A program made the position numbers and the translations under genes. From contig NZ_PVNH01000004.1 in NCBI RefSeq assembly GCF_003001955.1, positions 310,001 to 374,000 on the forward strand: DNA of 64,000 nucleotides, written 5' to 3'. Source of the DNA: Prauserella shujinwangii (lineage in GTDB: Bacteria > Actinomycetota > Actinomycetes > Mycobacteriales > Pseudonocardiaceae). Under the pieces are notes generated by a model, which searched no databases, was not told the origin of the DNA, and saw only the letters and a program-made list of their open reading frames with translations. Within the stretch, counting starts at the first letter, position 1; each line of letters opens with the position of its first letter. Shown here in pieces: positions 37,595-46,658 of this stretch.

Positions 37595-39523
37595 TCAGAG
37601 CTTGACCGGGTACTGGGGTTCCGGGATCTCGGGCTTGATGCGCTGCTCCACGAAGATGCCGTGCCACAGCATGAACACCAGCAGCGCCCACAGGCGCCTG
37701 CTGTGGTCGACGTGGCCGGCGCGGTGCTCGTCGAGCAGGCCCAGCACGGCCTGCTTGTCCAGCAGTTCCTCGGTCCGCGAGTCGTGGATGATGCCGCGTG
37801 CCCAGTCGTACATCTCGTCGCGCAGCCACAGCCGGATCGGCACGGGGAAGCCGAGCTTGCGCCGGTTCAGCACGTGGGCGGGCACGATCCCGTCCAGCGC
37901 GCGGCGCAGCGCGAACTTCGTGGTCTCCCGCGTGATCTTCTGGTCGAGCGGGATGCCCGCCGCCACGCGGAACACCTCCGGGTCGAGGAACGGCACCCGC
38001 AGCTCCAGCGAGTTGGCCATCGTCATCTTGTCGGCCTTGACCAGGATGTCGCCGCGCAGCCAGGTGAACAGGTCGACGTGCTGCATCCGCGCCACCGGGT
38101 CCCACGCCGCCGACGTCTCGTACCACGGCCCGGTCACGTCCTGGTGGCCGACGCCCTCGGTGAACGTCCGGAGCACGCCGCGCAGCTGGTCGTCGCGGAA
38201 GATCCGGGCGTTGCCGTAGTAGCGCTCCTCCAGCGGCAGCGCGCCGCGGCGCAGCAGGTCCTTGCCGCGGGTGCCCTCCGGGATCCGCGCCGAGAGCCTG
38301 CCGAGCAACCTGCGCACCCCGCCGGGCACCTTCTCGAACGGCGCCAGGGACAGCGGCTCCCGGTAGATCGTGTACCCGCCGAACAGCTCGTCGGAGCCCT
38401 CGCCGGAGAGCACGACCTTCACGTGCTTGCGGGCCTCGCGGGCGATGAACCACAGCGGCACCAGCGCCGGGTCGGCGACGGGGTCGTCCAGGTACCAGAC
38501 GATGAGCGGAAGTGTGTCCATCATCTCGTCGGCGGACACCGTGCGCACCACGTGCTTGACGCCGATCGCCGCCGCGGACTCCGCGGCCACGTCGACCTCC
38601 GAGTAGCCCTCCCGCTCGAAGCCGGTGGTGAACGTGATCAGGTTCGGGTTGTGCTCCTTGGCCAGCGCGGCGATCGCGGTGGAGTCGATGCCGCCGGACA
38701 GGAACGCGCCCACGGTGACGTCCGCGCGCATGTGCTTGGCCACCGAGTCGCGCATGACCTCCGCGATCTCCTCGTGCAGCGCCGCCACCTGCGCCGGGCC
38801 GGACACGGGCCGCGCGCGGAACTCGGGCGCGAAGTACCGCTCGGTCTTCACGTCCCCGCCCGGCGCGACGGTGAACGACGTGCCCGACTCGATCCGCCGG
38901 ATGCCCGCGTGCAGCGACTCTGGTTCCGGCACGTACTGCAGCACCAGATAGTGCTGCAGGGCGGTGCGGTCCAGCCGCTCGGCCACGCCCAGGGTCTCCG
39001 CCAGCTCCAGCAGGCTCTTCTTCTCGCTGGCGAAGGCCACGCCGCCGGGACCGGCCGAGTAGTAGAGCGGCTTGATGCCGAACGGGTCACGCGCCCCGAA
39101 CACGACCTTGCGCTCGGAGTCCCAGATCAGGAACGCGAACATGCCGCGCAGCCTGCCCACGGCGGCCGGCCCGAGGTGGTGGTAGGCGGCGACGATCGCC
39201 TCGGTGTCGCCCGCTGTGTCGAACGTCGCACCGTGCTCGCCGGCCAGCTCCTCGCGCAGCTCGAGGTAGTTGTAGATCTCACCGTTGAAGTTGATGGTGT
39301 AGCGCCGGGGGTTCTCCGGAGGACCCCAGGTCAGCGGCTGGTGCGAGTGCTCGACGTCGATGATCGCGAGCCGGTTGAAGCCGTAGACCACCTCGGCCTC
39401 GGCCCAGGTGTCCGTCTCGTCGGGGCCGCGGTGCCGCTGGCAGCGCAGCGCCCGGCCGACCGCGTCCCGCGCCTTCTCCGCGTCGTTCTCGCTGGCACAG
39501 ACCAGTCCAAGCAGGCCGCACAC
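37595..39523 (-). CDS. asnB: Asparagine synthetase (glutamine-hydrolysing)
   Basis: 642 residues from GTG 39523. Class II amidotransferase: Cys2 nucleophile after Met removal (MCGLLGLV), RHRGPDET, GFNRLAIIDVEHSHQPL, FNGEIYNYLELREEL (glutaminase domain ~1-210), then the synthetase domain with the pyrophosphate loop GAFLSGGIDSTAIAALA and ATP site VLSGEGSDELFGGYTIY. It makes Asn or an Asn-like amide from Asp, Gln and ATP. It is Rv2201 in the mycobacterial order, upstream of and divergent from ctaC. Confidence 0.94.
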   Translation of the reverse strand: MCGLLGLVCASENDAEKARDAVGRALRCQRHRGPDETDTWAEAEVVYGFNRLAIIDVEHSHQPLTWGPPENPRRYTINFNGEIYNYLELREELAGEHGATFDTAGDTEAIVAAYHHLGPAAVGRLRGMFAFLIWDSERKVVFGARDPFGIKPLYYSAGPGGVAFASEKKSLLELAETLGVAERLDRTALQHYLVLQYVPEPESLHAGIRRIESGTSFTVAPGGDVKTERYFAPEFRARPVSGPAQVAALHEEIAEVMRDSVAKHMRADVTVGAFLSGGIDSTAIAALAKEHNPNLITFTTGFEREGYSEVDVAAESAAAIGVKHVVRTVSADEMMDTLPLIVWYLDDPVADPALVPLWFIAREARKHVKVVLSGEGSDELFGGYTIYREPLSLAPFEKVPGGVRRLLGRLSARIPEGTRGKDLLRRGALPLEERYYGNARIFRDDQLRGVLRTFTEGVGHQDVTGPWYETSAAWDPVARMQHVDLFTWLRGDILVKADKMTMANSLELRVPFLDPEVFRVAAGIPLDQKITRETTKFALRRALDGIVPAHVLNRRKLGFPVPIRLWLRDEMYDWARGIIHDSRTEELLDKQAVLGLLDEHRAGHVDHSRRLWALLVFMLWHGIFVEQRIKPEIPEPQYPVKL

Positions 39524-39690
39524 GCGTCTTCACACACCTCAGGTTGCTCGTGGCCGACGTTCGAAGCCGCAAGTATGCCCGTCGCGCCGGGGGCCCCCGG
39601 GTGCTGGGTCGGACACCCCTTGGACAGCAGAGCAGGACAACTCGGTTAGGCTCCGGCTGTCGGAAAGATCGGGCGAGGAGGCATCGCGCT

Positions 39691-40635
39691 GTGGGCGTTG
39701 CAGAGCGCACCCGGGCAACGCGGCCGTTGCGGGCCGTCAAGGTTGCCGCGCTCGCCGGGCTGGTCGCCGTCCTGGCGACGGGGTGCTCGGGCGAGGAAGT
39801 ACTGCGGTTCGGCTGGCCGGAGGGTGTCACACCGGAAGCGGATCGCATGCGGGTGCTGTGGACCTGGTCGGTCATCGCGGCCCTGGTCGTCGGCGTCATC
39901 GTCTGGGGCCTGATCTTCTGGGCCGTCGCCTTCCACCGGAAGAAGAAGCACGAGACCGAGCCGCTGCCCCGCCAGTTCCAGTACAACGTGCCGCTGGAGC
40001 TGTTCACGGTTGTCGTGCCGGTGATCATGGTGTGCGTCCTGTTCTTCTTCACCGCCACCACCGAGAGCGTCGTACTCGACGAGCAGGAGGACCCCGACGT
40101 CACGGTCGACGTGACGGCCTTCCAGTGGAACTGGGAGTTCCAGTACCCGGACACGCGGACCGCGGACGGGGGGCCGGTGAGCACGGTCGGCAGCTCGACC
40201 GAGATCCCGCTGCTGGTGCTGCCCACCGACCGGGTGATCCAGTACAACCTGCGCTCGACCGACGTCATCCACTCGTTCTGGGTGCCCGAGTTCAACTTCA
40301 AGCGGGACGTCTTCCCGTACCCGGAGAAGAACAACCAGGACAACACCTTCCAGAACACGATCGACCAGGAAGGCTCGTTCGTCGGCCGGTGCGCCGAGCT
40401 GTGCGGCACCTACCACGCCATGATGAACTTCGAGGTGCGGGCGCTGTCCCCGGACAGGTACGACCGGTACATCGAGCTGCGCACGCGGGTGAACCCGGAG
40501 ACCGGGGTGCCCTACTCCGCGTCCGAGGCGCTGGCGATCATGCAGGACGAGGGCTGCGGCGAGCTGTGCAGCCCGCGCGCCGTCACCACGGAGCCGTTCG
40601 CCACCAGCCGTACGCTGCGCACCGCCTCCGGCTAG
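39691..40635 (+). CDS. ctaC: Cytochrome c oxidase subunit II (lipoprotein)
   Basis: 314 residues from GTG 39691 (GAGGAG 10 nt ahead). Lipobox LATGC (signal peptidase II) at ~35, two transmembrane helices (VLWTWSVIAALVVGVIVWG; ELFTVVVPVIMVCVLFFF), then the periplasmic CuA domain: VTAFQWNWEFQYPD, VIHSFWVPEFNFKRD and the copper ligands GRCAELCGTYHAMMNFEV. It accepts electrons from QcrC's second heme directly in the actinobacterial bc1-aa3 supercomplex. A C-terminal Cys pair (GCGELCSP) is extra. ctaF follows. Confidence 0.95.
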   Translation: MGVAERTRATRPLRAVKVAALAGLVAVLATGCSGEEVLRFGWPEGVTPEADRMRVLWTWSVIAALVVGVIVWGLIFWAVAFHRKKKHETEPLPRQFQYNVPLELFTVVVPVIMVCVLFFFTATTESVVLDEQEDPDVTVDVTAFQWNWEFQYPDTRTADGGPVSTVGSSTEIPLLVLPTDRVIQYNLRSTDVIHSFWVPEFNFKRDVFPYPEKNNQDNTFQNTIDQEGSFVGRCAELCGTYHAMMNFEVRALSPDRYDRYIELRTRVNPETGVPYSASEALAIMQDEGCGELCSPRAVTTEPFATSRTLRTASG

Positions 40636-40692
40636 CGCGGCGCACCCCGAGCGAATCCCCAGTGAGTCAGTGACAGTAGTGAGGACGGGTCC

Positions 40693-41112
40693 ATGAAGGT
40701 CGAAGCCCGGGTTTTCGACATCGTCACGGTCTTTGCCTTCCTCGTAGCGGCGGTCTACGGGGTGATGACCGGGTACATGACCGAGGACGGCGTGGAGCCG
40801 ATCGGCACGGTCGCGCTGTTGCTCACCGGTGGCCTGGCGCTCATCGTCGGCAGCTACTTCCGGTTCATCGCGCGCCGTATCGAGCCCAGGCCCGAGGACA
40901 CCGAGGACGCCGAGATCAGCGACGGCGCCGGTGAGCTGGGCTTCTTCAGCCCCGGCAGCTACTGGCCGGTCGGTCTCGCCGCGTCGGCCGCGATCGCGGG
41001 TGTCGCGCTCGCGTTCTTCCAGATCTGGCTGCTGATCATGGCCGTCGTCGCCCTGCTGATCACCATCGGCGGCCTGGTCTTCGAGTACCACACCGGGCCT
41101 TCCCACCACTGA
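40693..41112 (+). CDS. ctaF: Cytochrome c oxidase subunit IV, actinobacterial type
   Basis: 139 residues, four transmembrane helices: IVTVFAFLVAAVYGVMTGYM, TVALLLTGGLALIVGSYFRF, WPVGLAASAAIAGVALAFF, and WLLIMAVVALLITIGGLVF, with the acidic middle loop (EPRPEDTEDAEISDGAGELG) of this family. Accessory subunit of the aa3 oxidase in the supercomplex. 57 nt downstream of ctaC and surely cotranscribed. Confidence 0.92.
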   Translation: MKVEARVFDIVTVFAFLVAAVYGVMTGYMTEDGVEPIGTVALLLTGGLALIVGSYFRFIARRIEPRPEDTEDAEISDGAGELGFFSPGSYWPVGLAASAAIAGVALAFFQIWLLIMAVVALLITIGGLVFEYHTGPSHH

Positions 41113-41138
41113 CCGGACCGGGACGCGGAACCGGGCGT

Positions 41139-42071
41139 TCACCGGCGCCGGGGCGTCATGGCGGCGAGCAGCACCGCCACCATGCCGGCACCTTCGGCGA
41201 CCGTGGGCCGGTGCCCGTACGCGAGGACGTCGACCACCACCGCGACCACGGGGTAGAGGTAGGACACCAGCGCCACCGTGCCGGTCGGCAGCCTGCCGAT
41301 GCTGCTGTACATCAGCACGTACATCAGTGCCGTGTGGACCGTGCCCAGCAGCGCCAGCCAGAGCAGCCCGCCCGCCGAGGCGGGCAGCGGCGTGACCGCC
41401 AGCGCCGGGGCCAGCAGCACCGCGCCCAGTGACAGCTGCCCCGCGGCCAGCACGTGCGGCGGGACGTGCGCGAGCCGTTTCGCGACCAGGGACGCACCCG
41501 CGTAGAGGACGGCGGCGCCGAGTGCGAGAGCGATCCCGCCCAGCCGCACCGGCTCCCCTCCGGTGCCGTGCGCGCCCAGCGAGATCAACGCCACTCCGCC
41601 GAACGCCACCACCGCCCGCGCCAGGTGGCTCCGGGTGACCTTCTCCCGCAGCAGCACGGCGGCGAGACCGACGAGCAGCAGCGGCTGGGTGTGGTACACG
41701 ACCGTGCTCACGGAGAGGGACGACAGCGCGTACGACGCGAACAGCAGCACCCAGTTGCCGACCAGCAGGACTCCACCCAGTGCGGCCAGCCCGAGCTCCC
41801 GCCTGGTCAGCGCGGCCGGCCGGGCCCGGCCCAGCCGCCCGCGGGCGAGGCCCCACAGCACCAGCAGGAGGCCGCCCACCAGGCAGCGGGCGAACGCCAC
41901 CGCGGACGCCGCGGCTCCGCTCTCCACGACGACCGCGCCGATCGTGCCGGACAGCGCCATCGCCGCCGTCCACCGGGCCAGTGCCGCGCGGTCGACCGGT
42001 GCGGGGGAGCCCTCCGGGTGGACCGTGACCGGCGCGGTGGGCGTGGAGGGCGGTGGAGGCGTGGGCGTCAT
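41139..42071 (-). CDS. EamA-family (DMT) transporter
   Basis: 310 residues from ATG 42071. Ten transmembrane helices in two EamA repeats, with the first cut close to AMALSGTIGAVVVESGAAAS, NWVLLFASYALSSLSVSTVV in the first half and ALMYVLMYSSIGRLPTGTVA in the second. Proline-rich ~20-residue N-terminus. Probably a metabolite exporter. Divergent from an AraC/GlxA regulator over an 81-nt region with paired direct repeats, so it is the likely target. Confidence 0.87.
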   Translation of the reverse strand: MTPTPPPPSTPTAPVTVHPEGSPAPVDRAALARWTAAMALSGTIGAVVVESGAAASAVAFARCLVGGLLLVLWGLARGRLGRARPAALTRRELGLAALGGVLLVGNWVLLFASYALSSLSVSTVVYHTQPLLLVGLAAVLLREKVTRSHLARAVVAFGGVALISLGAHGTGGEPVRLGGIALALGAAVLYAGASLVAKRLAHVPPHVLAAGQLSLGAVLLAPALAVTPLPASAGGLLWLALLGTVHTALMYVLMYSSIGRLPTGTVALVSYLYPVVAVVVDVLAYGHRPTVAEGAGMVAVLLAAMTPRRR

Positions 42072-42111
42072 GAGCACAGCGTCCGCCGCGCGGACGGTCC
42101 CGACGAGTGGC

Positions 42112-42142
42112 AGAAGTGACACGGACCGCAAAAGATGTGACA
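42112..42142. promoter_or_regulatory. Paired direct repeats in the EamA/AraC divergent region
   Basis: AGAAGTGACA at 42112-42121 and AGATGTGACA at 42133-42142, 21 nt apart, i.e. two helical turns. Direct repeats on one DNA face are the usual target form of AraC-type proteins, and the AraC gene starts 10 nt later. Confidence 0.45.
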
Positions 42143-42152
42143 GCATCACCGG

Positions 42153-43115
42153 ATGCGGGTGGAACGGGTCGCGGTGGTCGTGGCCGACGAGGTGTCACCG
42201 TTCGAACTCGGCGTGGCGTGCGAGGTCTTCGGGACCGACCGCTCCGCGGACGGCATGCCCGGCTGGGAGTTCGCGGTGTGCTCGCCCGGCGGCGCACCGG
42301 TGCGGAGCTGGTCGGGTTTCGCCGTCGGCGGTCTGTCCACGCTGGACGTGGCGGGGGCGGCGGACCTGCTCGTGGTGCCGACGTGCGCGCCCCGTGGCGC
42401 GCCGCCGCCGGAGCCGGTGCTCGACGTGCTGCGCGCCGCGGCCGGGCGTGGCGCCTGGGTGGCCGGCTTCTGCGCGGGGGTGTTCTCGCTGGGGTACGCG
42501 GGCCTGCTCGACGGCAGGCGCTGCACGGTGCACTGGGTCTACGAGCGTGAGTTCCGGCGGCGTTTCCCGGCCGCGGCGGTCGACTCGCAGGCGCTGTACG
42601 CGGAGGACCGGGGCGTGTTCACGAGCGCGGGCACCGTCGCCGCGGTGGACCTCTGCCTGCATCTGGTGCGCAGGTTGCGCGGGGTCGCGGCGGCCACCGC
42701 GCTGGCGCGCCGGATGGTCGCGGCGCCGCACCGCGCGGGCGGGCAGGCGCAGTTCGTCGAGGCGCCCGTGCCCGCCTCCGCCGCGCCGGACGACGCCGTG
42801 GTGGCCGAGGTGCTCGAGTGGATCGAGCGGAGGCTGGACCAGCCGGTGAGCGTCGCGGAGCTCGCCAGGCGTGCCGGGCTGGGCCAGCGGACGTTCCTCC
42901 GCCGGTTCGCCGTCGCGACGGGGACCACGCCGCACCGGTGGCTCACCGAGCGCAGGCTGGACCGGGCCCAGGGCCTGCTGGAGGACGGCGCGCTCTCCGT
43001 GGAGGACATCGCGCGGACGTGCGGCTACGCGTCGGCGGCCGCGCTGCGGCACCAGTTCACGCGGCTGCGGGGAACGTCACCCAGCGCCTACCGGAGAGCC
43101 TTCGCGGGTACCTGA
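42153..43115 (+). CDS. GlxA-family AraC-type transcriptional regulator
   Basis: 320 residues. N-terminal DJ-1/PfpI-like domain (VAVVVADEVSPFELGVACEV; GGAPVRSWSGFAV; WVAGFCAGVFSLGYAGLLDG with a Cys at the nucleophile-elbow position) and C-terminal double helix-turn-helix (VSVAELARRAGLGQRTFLRR; LSVEDIARTCGYASAAALRH) with the AraC signature. Such proteins activate divergently placed metabolic or transport genes, here the EamA transporter. Inducer unknown. Confidence 0.9.
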   Translation: MRVERVAVVVADEVSPFELGVACEVFGTDRSADGMPGWEFAVCSPGGAPVRSWSGFAVGGLSTLDVAGAADLLVVPTCAPRGAPPPEPVLDVLRAAAGRGAWVAGFCAGVFSLGYAGLLDGRRCTVHWVYEREFRRRFPAAAVDSQALYAEDRGVFTSAGTVAAVDLCLHLVRRLRGVAAATALARRMVAAPHRAGGQAQFVEAPVPASAAPDDAVVAEVLEWIERRLDQPVSVAELARRAGLGQRTFLRRFAVATGTTPHRWLTERRLDRAQGLLEDGALSVEDIARTCGYASAAALRHQFTRLRGTSPSAYRRAFAGT

Positions 43116-43121
43116 CGGGGT

Positions 43122-44153
43122 TCAGCGGAACGTCGTCCAGCGGTCCAGCAGGCTGGCGGCGGCGCCGCTGTCGACGGCCGTCGTGGCCAGCCGGAGGCCG
43201 CCCCGCAGATCGGCCACCAGGTCGCCGGAGAAACCCGTGAACGCGGCCAGCGCCCCCGCCGCGTTGAGCAGCACGGCGTCCCGCACCGGGCCGGGAGCGC
43301 CCGCGACGAGGGAGCGCACGACCTCGGCGTTGGCCGCCGCGTCCCCGCCCCGCAGGTCGTCGGCGGTGCCGGGGGCCACGCCGAGCGCCGCCGGGTCGAT
43401 CGTCTCCCGGCGCACCTCGCCGCCGGAGACGACCCACGCGGTCGTGGTGGTCGTGGTGGTGATCTCGTCGAGACCGTCGTCCCCGCGGACCAGCAGCACG
43501 CTCGCCCCGCGCCGCGCGAACACCTCCGCGAGGACCCGCGTCTTGTCCTGGTAGGCGCAGCCGATCAGGGCCGCACCGGGCTGCGCCGGGTTGGTGAGCG
43601 GGCCGAGCAGGTTGAACGTCGTCGGCACGCCCAGTTCCCGCCGGGGCGGGCCGGTGTGCCGGTACGCGGGGTGGAACGCGGGCGCGAAGCAGAAGCCGAT
43701 GCCGACCTCCTCGACGCAGCGCCGCACGTCCTCGGGGGTCGATTCGATGGTGACGCCGAGCGCCTCCAGCACGTCGGCCGCGCCCGACTTCGACGAGGCG
43801 GCCCGGTTGCCGTGCTTGACCACCGGCGCCCCGGCGGCCGCGACCACGAGCGCGGTCATCGTCGAGATGTTGACCGAGCCGGACCGGTCGCCGCCGGTGC
43901 CGACGATGTCCACCGCGCGCAGGTCGCCGAGGTCGACGCGGCGCGCGTGCGCCAGCATCGCCTCCGCCATGCCCGCGATCTCGGCGGCCGTCTCGCCCTT
44001 GGCCCGCAGCGCGACGGCGAAGCCCGCGATCTGCGCCGGGGTGGCGGCCCCGGACATCACCTGGTCCATCGCCCAGGCGGTGTCCGCCTCCGAGAGGTCC
44101 GTGCCCGCGATGAGCTGCTGCAGCAGGGTCGGCCAGGTGTGGGTGTCCGCCAT
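43122..44153 (-). CDS. trpD: Anthranilate phosphoribosyltransferase
   Basis: 343 residues from ATG 44153 (GTG 44159 also possible, overlapping the upstream stop). Second enzyme-step of tryptophan synthesis, joining anthranilate to PRPP. Motifs: [68 protein letters not shown]. The usual DELSTTG-type loop carries seven consecutive Thr ([14 protein letters not shown]). In M. tuberculosis it is Rv2192c, next to ctaE, as nearly here. Confidence 0.94.
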   Translation of the reverse strand: MADTHTWPTLLQQLIAGTDLSEADTAWAMDQVMSGAATPAQIAGFAVALRAKGETAAEIAGMAEAMLAHARRVDLGDLRAVDIVGTGGDRSGSVNISTMTALVVAAAGAPVVKHGNRAASSKSGAADVLEALGVTIESTPEDVRRCVEEVGIGFCFAPAFHPAYRHTGPPRRELGVPTTFNLLGPLTNPAQPGAALIGCAYQDKTRVLAEVFARRGASVLLVRGDDGLDEITTTTTTTAWVVSGGEVRRETIDPAALGVAPGTADDLRGGDAAANAEVVRSLVAGAPGPVRDAVLLNAAGALAAFTGFSGDLVADLRGGLRLATTAVDSGAAASLLDRWTTFR

Positions 44154-44155
44154 GT

Positions 44156-44566
44156 TCACCCGCCGACGACGGGCACGCGCCGCCTGCGCAGCACGTCGGC
44201 GACGGTCTCGGCCGCGGTCAGCGGGTCGAGCGGGTGCACCAGCACCGCGTCGGCCTGCGACCACGTCGCCAGCCACCGGTCGTCCTTGCGCCGGACCGCC
44301 ACCACGATCGGCGGGCACTCGGTGATCTCGTTCTTGAGCTGCCTGCACAGGCCCATGCCGCCGGTCGGCTGGGCCTCGCCGTCGAGGATCGCGAGGTCGA
44401 CCGTGCCCGCGTCCATCTCGGTGATGACCTCCGCCACGGTGGCGGCTTCCACGTAGGAGACACGGCCGATGTCGGTGGCGGGCCTGCGGCCCACCGCGTT
44501 GACGATCGACTCCCGTACCTCGGGCCGGTGGCTGAAAACCAGGATGCTCATCGCCTGCTCGGTCAT
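44156..44566 (-). CDS. Receiver-like (pseudo-response-regulator) protein
   Basis: 136 residues from ATG 44566 (GAGGACG RBS; ATG 44551 is an alternative giving [12 protein letters not shown]). CheY-like fold: a central Asp in [18 protein letters not shown] at the phosphoacceptor place, but the usual K-P switch is VHPLDP, i.e. His for Lys, and the first acidic pair is missing (SHRPEV). Likely a phosphorylation-independent receiver. Its stop lies 2 nt from trpD's ATG, so the two are translationally coupled. Function unknown. Confidence 0.75.
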   Translation of the reverse strand: MTEQAMSILVFSHRPEVRESIVNAVGRRPATDIGRVSYVEAATVAEVITEMDAGTVDLAILDGEAQPTGGMGLCRQLKNEITECPPIVVAVRRKDDRWLATWSQADAVLVHPLDPLTAAETVADVLRRRRVPVVGG

Positions 44567-44631
44567 GGTGACGCGTCCTCCGGGCCCTCGGTGGTGGTGG
44601 CTGGGTGCATGCTATCCGGCAACCACCGCCC

Positions 44632-45069
44632 TCACCCAGGGGGTTGCAGCGCGTCCCAGCCCAGCGCGTCCCCGCCGAGACGCTGCGCCAGCCCCGCCAT
44701 CCGGGCGCGTTCCCGCGCGCAGAGCAGGGCGTCCAGCCGGTCCGCCCGCAGCGCGTGCACGCGGATCCGGTCGCCCTCCCGGCCCGCCTCCCGCACGTCC
44801 CAGCCGTCGGGCGCCAGCAGCGCGGTCGCCTCCGGGACGCGGTCCGCGGGCAGCAGCAGGTGGTGCCGCAGCACGGCGGGCCTGCCGGGGCTCCACGCGG
44901 ACGCGCGCGCCAGCGCCGCCGAGTCCGCCTCGCCGACGGCGAAGGACTCCGCGACCACGGTCAGGCCGGGGTCGTCGAGGTCCGGCGTGACCTCCCCGCG
45001 CGGTCCCCGGCCCCGCCGGAACCGGTGCCACCAGCGGTTCCCTTCGCGCCGTCGTCGCTGCTCACGCAT
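44632..45069 (-). CDS. Conserved hypothetical protein upstream of trpD
   Basis: 145 residues from ATG 45069 (GGAAGGG ahead). A basic start ([20 protein letters not shown]) is followed by two alpha/beta modules ([45 protein letters not shown] split by short loops) and ending [20 protein letters not shown]. The pattern of two similar halves suggests a ferredoxin-like fold. Function unknown. Divergent from ctaE. Confidence 0.65.
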   Translation of the reverse strand: MREQRRRREGNRWWHRFRRGRGPRGEVTPDLDDPGLTVVAESFAVGEADSAALARASAWSPGRPAVLRHHLLLPADRVPEATALLAPDGWDVREAGREGDRIRVHALRADRLDALLCARERARMAGLAQRLGGDALGWDALQPPG

Positions 45070-45131
45070 GTGATCACGCCCTTCCACGACTCACCGTAGG
45101 ACCCGACCTGCGCCGCCCCTCCGGGGGAAGA

Positions 45132-45137
45132 CATAAT
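45132..45137 (+). promoter_or_regulatory. -10 element of ctaE
   Basis: CATAAT ends 7 nt before GTG 45145, which is therefore likely the transcription start and a leaderless start codon. It includes the upstream ATG (45136), arguing against use of that ATG. Confidence 0.55.
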
Positions 45138-45144
45138 GCGACTC

Positions 45145-45765
45145 GTGACAACGGCAGCTCCCACCATCAGCCAGCGCGTGCACTCGCTGAACCGGCCCAA
45201 CATGGTCAGCGTGGGCACGATCGTGTGGCTGTCCAGCGAGCTCATGTTCTTCGCTGGGCTGTTCGCGATGTTCTTCACGGTCAAGGCGCAGAACGACACG
45301 GGTGTCTGGCCCCCGATCCTGGAGTCGACCGGGGAGCCCATCCACCTGGACATCCCGTACGCGCTGCCGTTCACGATCATCCTGGTGGCGTCGTCGTTCA
45401 CCTGCCAGTTCGGCGTGTTCGCGGCCGAGCGCGGTGACGTGTACGGCCTGCGCCGCTGGTACCTGATCACCCTGCTGATGGGCACGGTCTTCGTCGCGGG
45501 CCAGGGCTACGAGTACCTGAACCTCATCGCGGAGGGTGTGACGATTCCCTCAGGGGCCTACGGGACGGTGTTCTACCTCACCACCGGGTTCCACGGACTG
45601 CACGTCATCGGCGGTCTCGTCGCCTTCGTCTACCTGCTCATCCGGACCCGGCTGAGCAAGTTCACCCCGGCGCAGGCGACCTCGGCGATCGTCGTCTCCT
45701 ACTACTGGCACTTCGTCGACATCGTGTGGATCGGCCTGTTCGCGGTGATCTACATCCTGCCGTGA
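45145..45765 (+). CDS. ctaE: Cytochrome c oxidase subunit III
   Basis: 206 residues from GTG 45145. Five transmembrane helices: [80 protein letters not shown] (conserved His/Glu lipid-core residues) and [20 protein letters not shown]. It belongs to the aa3 oxidase. The start [20 protein letters not shown] lines up with mycobacterial CtaE (Rv2193); ATG 45136 would lie within the promoter's -10. First gene of the ctaE-qcrCAB operon. Confidence 0.94.
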   Translation: MTTAAPTISQRVHSLNRPNMVSVGTIVWLSSELMFFAGLFAMFFTVKAQNDTGVWPPILESTGEPIHLDIPYALPFTIILVASSFTCQFGVFAAERGDVYGLRRWYLITLLMGTVFVAGQGYEYLNLIAEGVTIPSGAYGTVFYLTTGFHGLHVIGGLVAFVYLLIRTRLSKFTPAQATSAIVVSYYWHFVDIVWIGLFAVIYILP

Positions 45766-45826
45766 CCGGGAGACCGGTACCGCCGTCCGCCATCGGCCGA
45801 ACTGACAGCAAGGGTTGCCGCAGAAG

Positions 45827-46654
45827 ATGACCACCAGCAAGAACTCCGACACCGCCTCCGCGCGGCGGGCCGGTCGCCGCTCGAAGTTCCGGCGGCGGGT
45901 CGCCGGCCTGCTCGCTCTCGGGCTGGCGCTGCTGAGCGCAGGCGCCCTGTACGCCGTGTTCGCGCCGGAACCGCAGACCGCGCAGGCCCAGGTGGATCCC
46001 GCCCTGCTGCGCAAGGGCGAGCAGATCTACAACAACACGTGCATCACCTGCCACGGGGAGAACCTGCAGGGCGTCGAGGGACGCGGGCCCAGCCTCATCG
46101 GCATCGGCGAGGCGGCCGTGTACTTCCAGACCTCGACCGGCCGCATGCCGATGGTGCGCCAAGAGGCGCAGGCCCACCGCAAGCCCGTGAAGCTCACGCC
46201 CGAGGAGATCGACGCGCTGGGCGCCTACGTGCAGGCCCACGGCGGCGGCCCGCAGCGGCCGCCGGAGAGCGGTGAGGAGCTGATCGGCTCCAACCCCGCG
46301 CGCGGGGCCACGTTGTTCCGGCTCAACTGCGCCTCCTGCCACAACTTCACCGGCCAGGGCGGCGCGCTGTCCTCGGGCAAGTTCGCGCCGCACCTCGCGC
46401 CCGCCAACGAGGAGCAGCTCTACACCGCGATGCTCACCGGGCCGCAGAACATGCCGAAGTTCTCCGACCGGCAGCTCACCCCGGACGAGAAGAAGGACAT
46501 CATCGCCTACGTCAAGTCCGTCTCGGACGGCAGCAACTCCCCGGGCGGCAACCCGCTCGGCGGGCTGGGGCCTGCTTCCGAGGGCGTCATCGCGTGGGTC
46601 GTGGGGATCGGCGCGCTGATCGGCGTCACCCTGTGGATTGGATCGAGGGCATAG
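45827..46654 (+). CDS. qcrC: Ubiquinol/menaquinol-cytochrome c reductase diheme cytochrome c subunit
   Basis: 275 residues from ATG 45827. N-terminal membrane anchor ([20 protein letters not shown]), two c-type heme sites CITCH and CASCH in tandem cytochrome c domains (~65-140 and ~155-235), and a C-terminal transmembrane helix ([19 protein letters not shown]). The diheme cc subunit replaces the soluble cytochrome c of other bacteria. Lies between ctaE and qcrA. Confidence 0.95.
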   Translation: MTTSKNSDTASARRAGRRSKFRRRVAGLLALGLALLSAGALYAVFAPEPQTAQAQVDPALLRKGEQIYNNTCITCHGENLQGVEGRGPSLIGIGEAAVYFQTSTGRMPMVRQEAQAHRKPVKLTPEEIDALGAYVQAHGGGPQRPPESGEELIGSNPARGATLFRLNCASCHNFTGQGGALSSGKFAPHLAPANEEQLYTAMLTGPQNMPKFSDRQLTPDEKKDIIAYVKSVSDGSNSPGGNPLGGLGPASEGVIAWVVGIGALIGVTLWIGSRA

Positions 46655-46658
46655 GCAC

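Noticed and set aside
45136-45144. ATG 45136 as the ctaE start
   Set aside because: It lies within the -10 CATAAT; GTG 45145 gives the family-typical N-terminus.
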